From contig CAVPXB010000021.1 of assembly GCA_963709525.1 (NCBI GenBank), forward strand, positions 62,001 to 126,000: a DNA stretch of 64,000 nt, given 5' to 3'. The position numbers and the translations under genes are program-made. Positions within the stretch are counted from its first letter, which is position 1. Every line of letters begins with the position of its first letter. Under the pieces are notes generated by a model that saw only the letters and a list, made by a program, of their open reading frames with translations, was not told the DNA's origin and ran no database searches. This DNA comes from CAIWHR01 sp963709525 (lineage in GTDB: Bacteria > Pseudomonadota > Gammaproteobacteria > Burkholderiales > Casimicrobiaceae). Of the stretch, positions 20,497 to 29,509 are shown one piece after another.

Positions 20497-21069
20497 ATGA
20501 GCAACGATCTGTTGGCGAAAGTTGGTTCGATGGTCGAGTCGGTGAAGGACAAGGCGGAGGAAGTCGGCAAATCCATTGCCTCCGAGGCGAAGGATGTTGC
20601 GGCCGGCGCAAAGCGTGAAGTTGCGAAGGCCAGGCGCGTGGTCGTGCGGAAGGCCAAGAGCGTCGAGGCCTCGGCCGTCAAGACCATGAAGAGTGCGGAG
20701 TCCAGTGCCAGGAAAGCGGTCGGCTCGGCGAAAAAGGCCGTTGGCTCGGCAAAGAAAGCGGTCGTCACCAAGGCCAAATCGATGAAGGCGGATGCGAAGA
20801 AGGTCGCCGCCAAGGCGCAGAAGGCCGTCGGCATGGCGAAGCCCAAGGCGACGAAAGCCAAGGGCGCTGCAAGGAAGGTCGCCGGCAAGACGAAGGCCGC
20901 GAAGAAGACAGCCGTCAGGAAAGTGGCGGCAACGAAGAAAACCGCGGTGAAGAAAACCGCGGTGAAGAAAACCGCCGTGGCGAAGAAGACCGTCGCAAAG
21001 AAGGTTGTCGCGGCGAAGAAGACGGTGCGCAAGGCTGCGACGAAGGTCGCGAAAAAGGCCGCGAAGTAA
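20497..21069 (+). CDS. Histone H1-like Lys/Ala-rich DNA-binding protein
   Basis: A 190-residue, extremely basic protein. The first 35 residues (MSNDLLAKVGSMVESVKDK) form an amphipathic helix with some acidic residues. The remainder is Lys/Ala/Val-rich with short repeats such as VGSAKKA twice and KKTAV three times, plus the AKK units typical of eukaryotic H1 C-terminal tails and of bacterial H1-like proteins (Bordetella BpH1, AlgP, HctB). Such proteins bind DNA without sequence specificity and compact the nucleoid. GGAG lies 8 bases before ATG 20497. The start is preferred over the in-frame ATG at 20377. A perfect hairpin follows the stop. Confidence 0.85.
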   Translation: MSNDLLAKVGSMVESVKDKAEEVGKSIASEAKDVAAGAKREVAKARRVVVRKAKSVEASAVKTMKSAESSARKAVGSAKKAVGSAKKAVVTKAKSMKADAKKVAAKAQKAVGMAKPKATKAKGAARKVAGKTKAAKKTAVRKVAATKKTAVKKTAVKKTAVAKKTVAKKVVAAKKTVRKAATKVAKKAAK

Positions 21070-21097
21070 GTCGCCTGGGCATCGCGCCTGCATCAAA

Positions 21098-21129
21098 GCA
21101 AACGGCCCGGCGATCGCCGGGCCGTTTGC
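21098..21129. terminator. Bidirectional terminator between convergent genes
   Basis: A perfect 32-bp palindrome: 16-nt arms GCAAACGGCCCGGCGA (21098-21113) and its complement (21114-21129). It lies between the H1-like gene (+) and the phosphoribosyltransferase (-). A-rich bases on one side and T-rich on the other suit termination in both directions. Confidence 0.85.
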
Positions 21130-21146
21130 GTCTTGCACGGAGATCC

Positions 21147-21656
21147 TCAGCCGCCGAGCCGCGCCGCGAGCCTCTCGGGCCGCAGCTCGTCGTAGACCTC
21201 GAACGGCTGGTGGATCCAGGGATTGTCGGGAAGGTGATCGACAAAGTAGTCGGGCTTGAATATCGAGCACGCCTTCCACCACAGCACGGCGGTCTTGCAG
21301 GCGGTGATATGCGGCCAGCGCTCGGGCAGGGTCCGATGCACAACCGCCAGCGTGTGACCGGAATCCACCATGTCGTCGACGAGCAGGATGCGGTCGCCCA
21401 GACGGGGGGCGGTCATCGTCATGTGCTCGGCGATCACGAGCTCGCCGCGGATGGTGCCGCCCTCGGCCGCGTACGAGTGTGTCGACAGGATCGCCAGCGG
21501 CTTCTCGTAGATGCGCGAGAGCACGTCGCCGACCCGCAGGCCCCCGCGGGCAACGCAGATGATCTGGTTGAAATCGAACCCGGATTGGTAGACGTTCAAC
21601 GCGAGGCGCTCGACCAGCGTGTTGTACTGATCCCAGCTTATGTGCAGGCCTGGCAT
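21147..21656 (-). CDS. Phosphoribosyltransferase family protein
   Basis: A 169-residue type I phosphoribosyltransferase. The PRPP-binding motif is ILLVDDMVDSGHTL (about residues 90-103), and the flexible-loop region and ICVARGGLRVGDVLSR are typical of the Gpt/hypoxanthine-like branch. It follows purA in many betaproteobacteria and here ends the purA operon, so a purine salvage role is reasonable; the base specificity is unknown. A long palindrome separates it from purA. Confidence 0.9.
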   Translation of the reverse strand: MPGLHISWDQYNTLVERLALNVYQSGFDFNQIICVARGGLRVGDVLSRIYEKPLAILSTHSYAAEGGTIRGELVIAEHMTMTAPRLGDRILLVDDMVDSGHTLAVVHRTLPERWPHITACKTAVLWWKACSIFKPDYFVDHLPDNPWIHQPFEVYDELRPERLAARLGG

Positions 21657-21694
21657 TTTCTCTCCCCGGTGTGGTGCGGGCGGTTGGGTTGGTG

Positions 21695-21859
21695 TCAGAG
21701 GCTGAGAGTTTTTCGGGCGTGTCCGAGCGGCGCGCCAGAAGGCGTCCGATCGAGGCGCAAAGCGCAGCCATAGCTCGGGCTATGGCGAGCATTTGCAACG
21801 AAGAGCGGGCGTCTTCCGGCGTGATGAGCGGGCATGATCGAAAGACTCTCAGCCTCTCA
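21695..21859. repeat. 165-bp imperfect palindrome (long hairpin element) after purA
   Basis: Arms of about 80 nt (21695-21774 and 21779-21859) pair around the tip CCATAGC-TCGG-GCTATGG. The outermost 12 bases, GAGGCTGAGAGT and ACTCTCAGCCTC, pair perfectly. Between them (21710-21756 against 21798-21844) I count about 29 Watson-Crick pairs, 8 G-T pairs and 10 mismatches. The eight G-T pairs would be G-U in a plus-strand transcript, whereas only one position is wobble-compatible on the other strand. The element starts at the purA stop and ends 38 nt before the next gene, filling the intercistronic gap. It looks like a repetitive or mobile hairpin element rather than a terminator. Confidence 0.75.
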
Positions 21860-23149
21860 GCGGAACGGGTGATGCAGCAGGATGGTTTCGGTGCGGTCGG
21901 GACCGGTGGAGACCATCGCGATGGGAACGCCGGTCAGCGCTTCGATCCGGTGCAGGTACGCGCGCGCGTTCGCGGGCAATGCGTCGAACGATTGCACGCC
22001 GACCGTGCTTTCCTTCCAGCCCGGCATCGACTCGTAGACGGGGCGGCACTCGGCCACCGCGTCGGCGCCGGAGGGCAGGAGGTCGAGCGGCTGCCCGTTC
22101 ACCGTGTAACGGGTGCAGATGCGGATCTCGTCCATGCCGTCGAGAACGTCGAGCTTCATGATGCAAAGCCCGCTGACGCCGTTCAGGCTGAAGGAGCGCT
22201 TCAACGCGGGCACGTCGAGCCAGCCGCAGCGGCGCGGCCGCCCGGTGACCGAACCGAATTCATTGCCGCGCTTGGCGAGGTGCGCGCCGATGTCGTCGGT
22301 GAGTTCGGTCGGGAAGGGGCCGGTGCCCACGCGAGTGGTGTAGGCCTTGACGATGCCGAGCACGTAGTCGAGGAACTGCGGCCCCACGCCCGCCCCGGGC
22401 GCCGCGGCACCGGCGAGGCAGTTCGACGACGTGACGTACGGGTAGGTGCCGTGATCCACGTCGAGCAGCGCGCCCTGGGCGCCCTCGAACAGCAGCGACT
22501 CGCCGCGCAAACGCGCGGCCTGCAGCAGGGCCGCGACATCGGCGATCATCGGGGAGAGCTGCGGGACCAGGGCAAGGATTTCGTCGCGCGTCTTTTCGAA
22601 CGGCACCGGGTCGCGCTTGAAATACTGGGTCAGCACGAAGTTGTGGTATTCGAGCAGGCTCTTCAACTTGGCGGCGAATCGGTCCGGATACAGGAGATCC
22701 TGCAGCCGTATCGCGCGGCGGGCGATCTTGTCCTCGTAGGCCGGACCGATGCCGCGGCCGGTGGTGCCGATCTTCGCCTCGCCCATCGCACCCTCGCGGG
22801 CATTGTCGAGGGCGACGTGGTAGGGCAGCACCAACGGGCACGCAGGAGAAATCCTGAGGCGCGGGCGCACGCTGACGCCCGCGGCTTCGAGCTCGCCGAT
22901 TTCCTGCAGCAGCGCCGTCGGTGAGAGCACAACGCCGTTGCCGATGAAGATGGCCACGCCCGGGCGCAGGACGCCCGAGGGAATCAGACGCAGGACCGTC
23001 TTCTTGCCGTTGATGACCAGCGTGTGCCCGGCGTTGTGTCCGCCCTGGAAACGCACGACGCCATGCGCTTCCTCGGTCAGCCAGTCGACGACCTTGCCCT
23101 TGCCTTCATCGCCCCACTGCGTGCCGATGACGACGACATTTTTTCCCAT
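21857..23149 (-). CDS. purA: Adenylosuccinate synthetase
   Basis: PurA joins IMP and aspartate with GTP to make adenylosuccinate, the committed step to AMP. The 430-residue product begins MGKNVVVIGTQWGDEGKGKVVDWL and shows GGHNAGHTLV, GTTGRGIGPAYEDK, FEGAQGALLDVDHGTYPYVTSSN and CGWLDVPALK, all family landmarks. ATG 23149 follows AAGGAAAGG by 12 bases; an in-frame TTG at 23176 would add nine residues. It follows hisZ by 42 bp in the hfl operon. Its stop lies at the edge of the long palindrome. Confidence 0.97.
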   Translation of the reverse strand: MGKNVVVIGTQWGDEGKGKVVDWLTEEAHGVVRFQGGHNAGHTLVINGKKTVLRLIPSGVLRPGVAIFIGNGVVLSPTALLQEIGELEAAGVSVRPRLRISPACPLVLPYHVALDNAREGAMGEAKIGTTGRGIGPAYEDKIARRAIRLQDLLYPDRFAAKLKSLLEYHNFVLTQYFKRDPVPFEKTRDEILALVPQLSPMIADVAALLQAARLRGESLLFEGAQGALLDVDHGTYPYVTSSNCLAGAAAPGAGVGPQFLDYVLGIVKAYTTRVGTGPFPTELTDDIGAHLAKRGNEFGSVTGRPRRCGWLDVPALKRSFSLNGVSGLCIMKLDVLDGMDEIRICTRYTVNGQPLDLLPSGADAVAECRPVYESMPGWKESTVGVQSFDALPANARAYLHRIEALTGVPIAMVSTGPDRTETILLHHPFR

Positions 23150-23191
23150 GAGCGATTGAAACCTTTCCTTGAGCAAGATGAGTCGCAGCGA

Positions 23192-24169
23192 TCAGCTGCC
23201 GCGCATGACAACGCCGGCCAGCTGGCGCAGGTCGAGCGTGAAGCCGGTGGCCGGCCGGGCGCGGCCGAAGGACTTGCCGATGCCGTCGTAGCGGCCGCCA
23301 TTGCCGATGGCATTCGCTTCGCCGCTCGTAAATACCGAGAAGGTCACGCCGTTCTGGTAATGATAGCCGGTGAGGTCGGCAAGATCGATATGCAGCGCAT
23401 CGACCCGCGGGCCGCTGGTGGCGACGAGTGCGCCGAGCGCGGCCAGCGCGTTGCGGATCGGCGGGGTGTCGGGCAGGCGCTCGCGCGCTTCGGCGAGCAC
23501 GTCGTTGGCGGGGCCGTAGAGCGCCGGCAGCGCGGTCAGCGCATCGCGCCATGCCGCCGGCAGCCGGGCGGTGATTTGCCTGACGGTGGGCACATCCTTG
23601 GCGGATAGCGCGGCGAAGAGTTCGCCGTCCTCGCCGTTGGACGCGATGCCGGATCCCGCGGCCAGCGCGCGATAGATTCCGACATGCCCGAGGTCGAGGT
23701 GCAGGCCGCGCACGCTGGCGGCGGCCAGCGACGACAACAGCACGCTCAGGACCTCGGCGTCGCCCGCGATGCCCGGCTCGCCGTACAGTTCAGCCCCGAT
23801 CTGCAGCACTTCGCGGGTTTTTCCGAGGCCGGTGGGCACGGTACGCAGCACGCTGCCCGTGTAGCAAAGCCGCGTCACGCCCGGCTCGTTGAGGAGATGG
23901 GCGTCGATGCGCGCAACCTGCGGGGTGATGTCGGCGCGCAGGCCGAGAAGGCGTCCGGACAGCGGATCGACCACCTTGAAGGTCTGCAATTCGAGGTCGC
24001 TGCCTGTTCCGGTGAGCAGCGACTCGAGGTGCTCGACCAGCGGCGGCTGGACCAGGCGATAGCCCTGCTCGCGAAAATGATCGAGCAACAGGCGGCGCAG
24101 CGATTCTACCCGCTCGGCTTCGGCGGGAAGGATGTCCTCGATGTGCTCCGGCAGGATCCACTTACGCAT
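23192..24169 (-). CDS. hisZ: ATP phosphoribosyltransferase regulatory subunit HisZ
   Basis: HisZ is a catalytically inactive HisRS paralogue that forms a complex with the short form of HisG and makes it histidine-sensitive. The 325-residue protein begins MRKWILPEHIEDILPAEAE, contains LGLRADITPQVARIDAH and ends with the FTLDLRQL segment, and it lacks the anticodon-binding domain of true HisRS (hisS is present at 39276-40544). It overlaps the DUF2065 gene by 8 bp, which is usual in betaproteobacteria. Confidence 0.96.
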   Translation of the reverse strand: MRKWILPEHIEDILPAEAERVESLRRLLLDHFREQGYRLVQPPLVEHLESLLTGTGSDLELQTFKVVDPLSGRLLGLRADITPQVARIDAHLLNEPGVTRLCYTGSVLRTVPTGLGKTREVLQIGAELYGEPGIAGDAEVLSVLLSSLAAASVRGLHLDLGHVGIYRALAAGSGIASNGEDGELFAALSAKDVPTVRQITARLPAAWRDALTALPALYGPANDVLAEARERLPDTPPIRNALAALGALVATSGPRVDALHIDLADLTGYHYQNGVTFSVFTSGEANAIGNGGRYDGIGKSFGRARPATGFTLDLRQLAGVVMRGS

Positions 24170-24353
24170 GTGTCACCAGTCCATAACCCAACAGGCCCAG
24201 CACGATCGCTGCGAGTCCCACGAAACGCAGCTGGCCGTCGCTGAGGTCGAGGAGCTTGCGGAAGCTCTCGCGCCAGACGCGAGGCGCCAGGAGCGGCAAC
24301 AGGCCTTCGAGCACCAGCACCAGCGCGAGCGCGGCAAGCAGTGATTCCTGCAC
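24162..24353 (-). CDS. DUF2065 small membrane protein
   Basis: A 63-residue protein with two hydrophobic helices (LLAALALVLVLEGLLPLL and FVGLAAIVLGLLGYGLV) joined by a basic loop (RVWRESFRKLLDLSDGQLR). This is the DUF2065 (YjeT-like) family, found between hflC and hisZ or purA in many proteobacteria. It may assist the HflKC complex, but no function is established. Confidence 0.92.
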   Translation of the reverse strand: MQESLLAALALVLVLEGLLPLLAPRVWRESFRKLLDLSDGQLRFVGLAAIVLGLLGYGLVTHA

Positions 24354-24392
24354 TGCGTCCCCCTGATGCCGGCGGCTTCGAAAGGGCCTGTT

Positions 24393-25280
24393 CTACTTCC
24401 CGGTCTTGACCGCCTGGCCGCCCTGGTTGCGGAAGAAGCGGAAGAACTCCGACGACGGATCCAGCACCATCACGTCGTTCTTGTTCTTGAAGGTCGATTT
24501 ATAGGCTTCGAGGCTGCGATAGAAGGCGTAGAAATCGGGGTTGGCACCGTAGGCCTGGGCGTAGATCGCGGAGGCTTTGGCGTCGCCGTCACCCTTGACC
24601 TTCTGCGCCTGCTTGTACGCATCGGCCAGAATCACAACCCGCTGGCGGTCGGCGTCGGCGCGGATCTTTTCGCTTTCGGCCTGCCCCAGCGAACGCAGCT
24701 CGTTGGCGACGCGGCGACGCTCCGATTCCATGCGCGCGAACACCGGCCCGGTGACGTCGGGTGGCAGTTCGACACGGCGCAGTCGCACGTCGACGATTTC
24801 GACGCCGATGGTCTTCGCATCCTGATCGGCCTTCTGCCGCGTCGTGGTCATGATCTTGTCGCGTTCGGCGGAGATGGCGTCGTGCATCGTGCGCTTGTTG
24901 AACTCCTCGGCGAGGTTCGAACGCACCGTCTGCGACAACCGGCGCCGCGCCGCCTCCTCGTCGCCCTGGACGCTGATGTAGTACTGCTTGACGTCGGTGA
25001 TCCGCCACTGGACGACGAAGTCGACCAGCAGCGGCTTCTTCTCGGACGTCGTGATGCGGTCGGGCTCGGCGTTGTCGAGCGTCAGGATGCGCTTGTCGTA
25101 GAACTTGACGTTCTGCAGCAGCGGCACCTTGAAGTAGAGGCCGGCGGTGGGCTGGGTTTCGATGATTTCGCCCAGCTGGAAGAGGATCGCGTATTGCTTC
25201 TGGTCGACCGTGTAGAGCGCCTGCGACAGCACCAGCAGCGCGGCGACGACAGCGGCCAGGATGGGCATCGTGAATTTCAT
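24393..25280 (-). CDS. hflC: Protease modulator HflC
   Basis: SPFH/stomatin-domain protein that forms, with HflK, a large periplasmic cage around the FtsH protease. The 295-residue product has one N-terminal helix (ILAAVVAALLVLSQALYTVD) followed by the SPFH domain (LQNVKFYDKRILTLD, VVQWRITDVKQYY) and coiled coil (EANK-like, RADADRQRVVILADAYKQAQ). The start overlaps the hflK stop by four bases (ATGA), implying translational coupling. Confidence 0.97.
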   Translation of the reverse strand: MKFTMPILAAVVAALLVLSQALYTVDQKQYAILFQLGEIIETQPTAGLYFKVPLLQNVKFYDKRILTLDNAEPDRITTSEKKPLLVDFVVQWRITDVKQYYISVQGDEEAARRRLSQTVRSNLAEEFNKRTMHDAISAERDKIMTTTRQKADQDAKTIGVEIVDVRLRRVELPPDVTGPVFARMESERRRVANELRSLGQAESEKIRADADRQRVVILADAYKQAQKVKGDGDAKASAIYAQAYGANPDFYAFYRSLEAYKSTFKNKNDVMVLDPSSEFFRFFRNQGGQAVKTGK

Positions 25281-26497
25281 CGCGATTCTCCGCCGCGTTC
25301 GCGGGTACGCAAGGCTTCGCGCGAGCGCGCGCCGTCGATCGTCACCGTGGGTTCGGCCGCCGGGGGCGTCGACTGGCGTGCGGCCGGCAGATCCGCGGCC
25401 GGAGCCTGCGGGGCCGCCACCGCCGCGCTTTGCTGCATCAGCTTGTCGAGCGGCAGGTACAGCAGGCTGTTGCTGCCAGGCTTCTGGTCGACGAGCACCT
25501 TGCTCGCGTTGCCGACGACCGACTGCATCATGTCGAGATACAGCCGCTCGCGGGTGACGCCTGGAGCCTTAGCGTACTCGACCAGGACCTGGCGGAAACG
25601 CGAGGCGTCGCCCTCGGCCTTTTGTACGACCTCGGCCTGGTAGCCGTTGGCTTCCTCGAGCAGGCGCGAGGCGTTGCCGCGCGCACGGGGCACGACGTCG
25701 TTGGCGTAGGCCTGGCCCTCGTTGCGGAAACGCTCGCGGTCCTGACCGGCTTTCACGGCATCGTCGAAAGCCGTTTGCACCTTGTCGGGCGGCTGCACGT
25801 TCTGCAGCGTCACCTTCTGCACGTAGATGCCGGTGCCGTAGCGGTCGAGCATCTCCTGCATCAGCTTCTCCGACGACTTGGCGATCTGCTCGCGTCCTTC
25901 GTACAGCGCAAAGTCCATCTTCGCCTTGCCGATGACCTCGCGCATCGCGGTCTCGGCGACGAAGGCGACGGTCTGGTCGGGTCGCCTGACATTGAAGAGG
26001 TACGCCTCGGCGCTCTTCAGGTTGTACTGGACCGCGAACTGGATATCGATGATGTTCTCGTCGTCCGTCAGCGACAGCGCTTCGCGCTCGACCTTGTTCT
26101 TTGGCGTGTTGCGGTAGCCGACCTCGATGGTTTTCACCTGCGAGAAATCGACCAGCTCGACACCTTCGACCGGGAACGGCAGATGCCAGCGCGGACCCGG
26201 CTGCGTCGTTTCGGTGTACTTGCCGAAGCGAGTGACGACGCCGCGCCGGCCTTCGTCGACGATGTAGAAACCGCTCGCGAGCCACACGCCGACGACCAGC
26301 GCGACCAGGATGCCGGCGCCGCCCATCGGCAGCCGGAACGGGCGGCCGGGCGGCCCGGGCGGCGGCGGGTTGTTGTCCGGGCCCGACTTGCGGCCGAATA
26401 GGTCGGAGAGCCGGCGGTTGACGTTGCGCCAGATCTCGTCGAGATCCGGCGGTCCGCCGTTACCGCGCTTCCCCCATTGAGGATCGTTGAGCGACAT
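25277..26497 (-). CDS. hflK: FtsH protease activity modulator HflK
   Basis: HflC's partner in the HflKC-FtsH complex. The 406-residue product starts MSLNDPQWGKRGNGGPPDLDE, has the Gly/Pro-rich cytoplasmic segment (DNNPPPPGPPGRP), one transmembrane helix (GILVALVVGVWLASGFYIV) and the SPFH domain (VVTRFGKYTETTQPGPRWHLP). It then has a coiled coil and a Pro/Ala-rich tail. It follows hflX by 50 bp and overlaps hflC. Confidence 0.97.
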   Translation of the reverse strand: MSLNDPQWGKRGNGGPPDLDEIWRNVNRRLSDLFGRKSGPDNNPPPPGPPGRPFRLPMGGAGILVALVVGVWLASGFYIVDEGRRGVVTRFGKYTETTQPGPRWHLPFPVEGVELVDFSQVKTIEVGYRNTPKNKVEREALSLTDDENIIDIQFAVQYNLKSAEAYLFNVRRPDQTVAFVAETAMREVIGKAKMDFALYEGREQIAKSSEKLMQEMLDRYGTGIYVQKVTLQNVQPPDKVQTAFDDAVKAGQDRERFRNEGQAYANDVVPRARGNASRLLEEANGYQAEVVQKAEGDASRFRQVLVEYAKAPGVTRERLYLDMMQSVVGNASKVLVDQKPGSNSLLYLPLDKLMQQSAAVAAPQAPAADLPAARQSTPPAAEPTVTIDGARSREALRTRERGGESR

Positions 26498-26547
26498 GTC
26501 AGTTCCGAGAAAGCGGAATCGGGACTGCCGGCAACTTCGGCACGCGT

Positions 26548-27682
26548 TCAGGCATTGACGGCGGGAGTGTCGAAGGCGCTCGGCAGCGGGGTGTCGGCCG
26601 GAAAACGCTCCGCCAGCGCCGCGCGCAATTCTGCGCAGCCCTCGCCGGTCAAAGCGCTCAATCGGACGGCGCGGATTATACCAGACTCGTCGCGTTCGAC
26701 CCCCGCAGCGAGGGCCGCGGCGTCGATCTTGTTCCGGACGCGCAATTGCGGCACTCGATCGGCGCCGATCTCGGCCAGCACCGCCTCGACGGCGGCGATT
26801 TGCTCGTCGCGGTTGGGGTGCGCAGCGTCGATGACGTGCAGCAGGAGATCGGCGTCGGCGGCCTCGGCGAGGGTGGCGCGGAAAGCGGCGACCAGATCAT
26901 GCGGCAAGTCGCGGATGAAGCCGACGGTGTCGGAGAGCACGATCGGATCGGCGCCGGCGACATGGAAACGGCGCAGCGTCGTGTCGAGCGTGGCGAACAG
27001 CTGGTCGGCGGCGTACGCCCGGGCCCGGGTCAGCCGGTTGAAGAGGGTCGACTTGCCGGCGTTGGTGTAGCCGACGAGGGCGACCGTGCGCACCGAGGCG
27101 CGCCGCCGGGTGCGGCTTTGCGTGGCGCGCTGCCGCGCGACGTGCGCCAGCCGCTCGTTCAGCACGCGTCACACGGTTGCCGAGCAGCCGGCGGTCGGTC
27201 TCGAGCTGCGTTTCGCCGGGGCCGCGCATGCCGATGCCGCCCTTCTGCCGCTCGAGGTGCGTCCAGCCGCCCACCAGGCGCGTGAGCTGGTGCTTGACCT
27301 GCGCGAGTTCGACCTGGAGCTTGCCTTCGGCGCTGCGCGCCCGCAGTGCGAAGATGTCGAGGATCAGGCTGACCCGATCGACGACGCGGCACTGCAGCAC
27401 CCGTTCGAGGTTGCGCTGCTGCGCGCCGGTGAGTTCGTGGTCGAAGATGACAAGATCGCCCTCCGCGGCTACGCGGCAGGCGCCGATCTCGTCGACCTTG
27501 CCCTTGCCGGCGAACAGCGCCGCATCGGGCCGCTTGCGCCTGCCGGTGACGTGCCCGACGACGGTGGCCCCGGCGGACAGCGCCAGCGCCTCGAGCTCGT
27601 CCATCCGCTGCGCGGCATCCCCCTGCCCGAAGTCGAGACCGACGAGGACGGCCCGGTCGCCACCGGAAGGACGCTCAAACAT
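26548..27682 (-). CDS. hflX: Ribosome-associated GTPase HflX, one frameshift
   Basis: HflX is a GTPase that splits stalled 70S ribosomes. The N-terminal domain (GHVTGRRKRPDAALFAGKGKVDEI) and the GGIGMRGPGETQLETDRR signature are in one frame. The G domain (ALVGYTNAGKSTLFNRLT, LSDTVGFIRDLPHDLV, NKID) is in the next frame. The join lies near 27166-27172, where one extra base separates GNRV from VLNERLAHV; removing it restores 377 residues, normal length. The gene order hfq-hflX-hflK-hflC is conserved, so the break is probably a sequencing error. Confidence 0.93.
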
Positions 27683-27775
27683 GGGCGCGCAACGCAGCCA
27701 CGAGAGACCGCGCGCCGCGAGTGCGACGGGGCAGCCTGAGGGCGGCGGTCGAAGAACCGCTGGCGGACGTACCGA

Positions 27776-28024
27776 TCAAACGTCGCTATCTTCGGTGGGC
27801 ACGTGTTGCGGCATCACCACGGCGCGCGCCGGCACGACGGTGGAAATCGCGTGCTTGTAGACCATCTGGGTGACGGTGTTCTTGAGCAGGACGACGTATT
27901 GGTCGAACGACTCGATCTGGCCCTGCAGCTTGATGCCGTTGACGAGGTAGATCGAGACCTGCACGTGCTCCTTGCGCAGGGTGTTCAGGAACGGGTCTTG
28001 TAGCATTTGCCCTTTGTTGCTCAT
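27776..28024 (-). CDS. hfq: RNA chaperone Hfq
   Basis: Sm-like hexameric RNA chaperone that pairs small RNAs with mRNAs. The 82-residue protein begins MSNKGQMLQDPFLNTLRKEHVQVSIYLVNG, contains the Sm1 region (GIKLQGQIESFDQYVVLL) and the Sm2 motif YKHAIS, and ends in a short acidic tail (PTEDSDV). It lies 104 bp after der, with a structured hairpin in the gap, and 93 bp before hflX. Confidence 0.98.
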   Translation of the reverse strand: MSNKGQMLQDPFLNTLRKEHVQVSIYLVNGIKLQGQIESFDQYVVLLKNTVTQMVYKHAISTVVPARAVVMPQHVPTEDSDV

Positions 28025-28087
28025 CGCTTGCTCCGCGGTTGTTGTTGGCCGGGCCGTTGTCGAACGGACCGCCGCGCGGGCACTCTG

Positions 28088-28130
28088 GATCTCCCGCCAA
28101 GCCCCAAATGGGGGCGGAAGTGGGGAGATC
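28088..28130 (-). promoter_or_regulatory. Interrupted hairpin between der and hfq
   Basis: Outer arms GATCTCCC (28088-28095) and GGGAGATC (28123-28130) pair perfectly, and inside them GCCCC/GGGGC pair around a short loop, with symmetric unpaired stretches between. It begins in the der stop codon. It could attenuate transcription, be a processing site or terminate weakly; there is no T run after it. Confidence 0.45.
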
Positions 28131-29509
28131 AACGGCCTTTGCGGCGAGCGGGAGAGTCCGCGTACGGGTTGGCGCCGGTCTTGAATTGTACCCGAAGGGG
28201 GGTCCCGCGCAGTTTGAACGCGTCGGTGAAGAAATGTTCCAGATACCGGCGGTAGGAATCGGGCACCGCCGACAGCGCGGTGCCATGGATGATGATCAGC
28301 GGCGGATTGTGGCCCCCCTGATGGGCGTAGCGCAGCTTGGGCCGGCCGCCGCCCGCCCGCGGAGGCTGCTGCTTTTCCACGGCGGCGATCAGCGCGCGGG
28401 TGAGCTTCGGCGTCGGCAGCCGCGCCATGGCCGCCGCATAGGCGGCATCGACCGAACGCATCAGCCCGGCGACACCGGTGCCCTTGCGGGCCGAGAGGTA
28501 ATGGTGATGCGCGAACGAGAGAAAGGCGAGCTTGCGGTCCACCTCGCGCTTGATTTCCTCGCGCCGGTCTGCCGGCAGGCCGTCCCATTTGTTGATGCCG
28601 ATCGACCAGCGCCCGGCCCGACTCGAGGATGAAGCCTGCGAGATGCGCGTCCTGATCCGAGATCTGCTGCTGCGCATCGAGCAGCAGCACGACGACGTGG
28701 GCGTATTCGATCGCCTGCATGGTCTTGATGACCGAGAATTTCTCGATCGCCTCGAACACCTTGCCGCGGCGGCGCACGCCGGCGGTGTCGATCAGCGTGT
28801 ACTGCCGCCCGCCGCGCTCGAAGTCGAGGTAGATCGAGTCGCGGGTGGTGCCCGGCTCGTCGAACGCGATCACGCGCTCCTCGCCGAGCAGCGTGTTGAC
28901 CAGCGTCGATTTGCCGACGTTGGGACGGCCGATGATGGCCACCTTGATCGGTCCGGCGGTCCGCTCTTCCCCCGGTTCGCCCGCGGCCTCGTCCGGCGCC
29001 GGCTCGGGCAGCATTTCAGGCGGCAGTCGCGCCAGCGCTTCTTCCATCAGCACGGCGACGTTGTCGCCATGGGCCGAGGAAATGGGGTGCGGTTCCCCGA
29101 GCCCGAGTTCGTAGAATTCGGCGGCTGCGCGCTCGGACTGCAGACCTTCCGCCTTGTTGGCCGCAAGCACGATGGGTCGCCCCGACCGGCGCAGGAGGTC
29201 GGCGATGGCCCGGTCCTGCTCGGTCAGTCCGCCGCGCGCATCGACGAGGAACACGACGACGTCGGATTCGTCGATCGCCTGCCGTGTCTGTTTGGCCATC
29301 TCGTGCAGGATGCCGTCCTTGGCGACCGGCTCGAAGCCGCCGGTGTCGACGACCAGGAACGAGCGTTCGCCAACGCGTGCCCGCCCGTAATGCCGGTCAC
29401 GGGTGAGGCCGGGAAAGTCGGCCACCAGTGCTGCCCGCGTCTTGGTGATGCGGTTGAACAGCGTCGACTTGCCGACATTGGGGCGGCCGACCAGGACAAT
29501 CGTGGGCAT
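28129..29509 (-). CDS. der: Ribosome biogenesis GTPase Der (EngA), one frameshift
   Basis: Der is an essential double GTPase of 50S assembly. Both G domains are visible: GRPNVGKSTLFNRITKTRAALV, DTGGF, NKAEG in the first, and GRPNVGKSTLVNTLLGEERV, DTAGVRRRGK, NKWDG in the second, followed by the KH-like C-terminal domain (RYAHQGG, IIIHGTALSAVPDSYRRYLEH). Near 28603 one extra base separates the second domain into another frame; removing it gives 459 residues. ATG 29509 gives the canonical MPTIVLVGRPNVGKST. Because the gene is normally essential, a sequencing error is the likeliest explanation. Confidence 0.95.
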
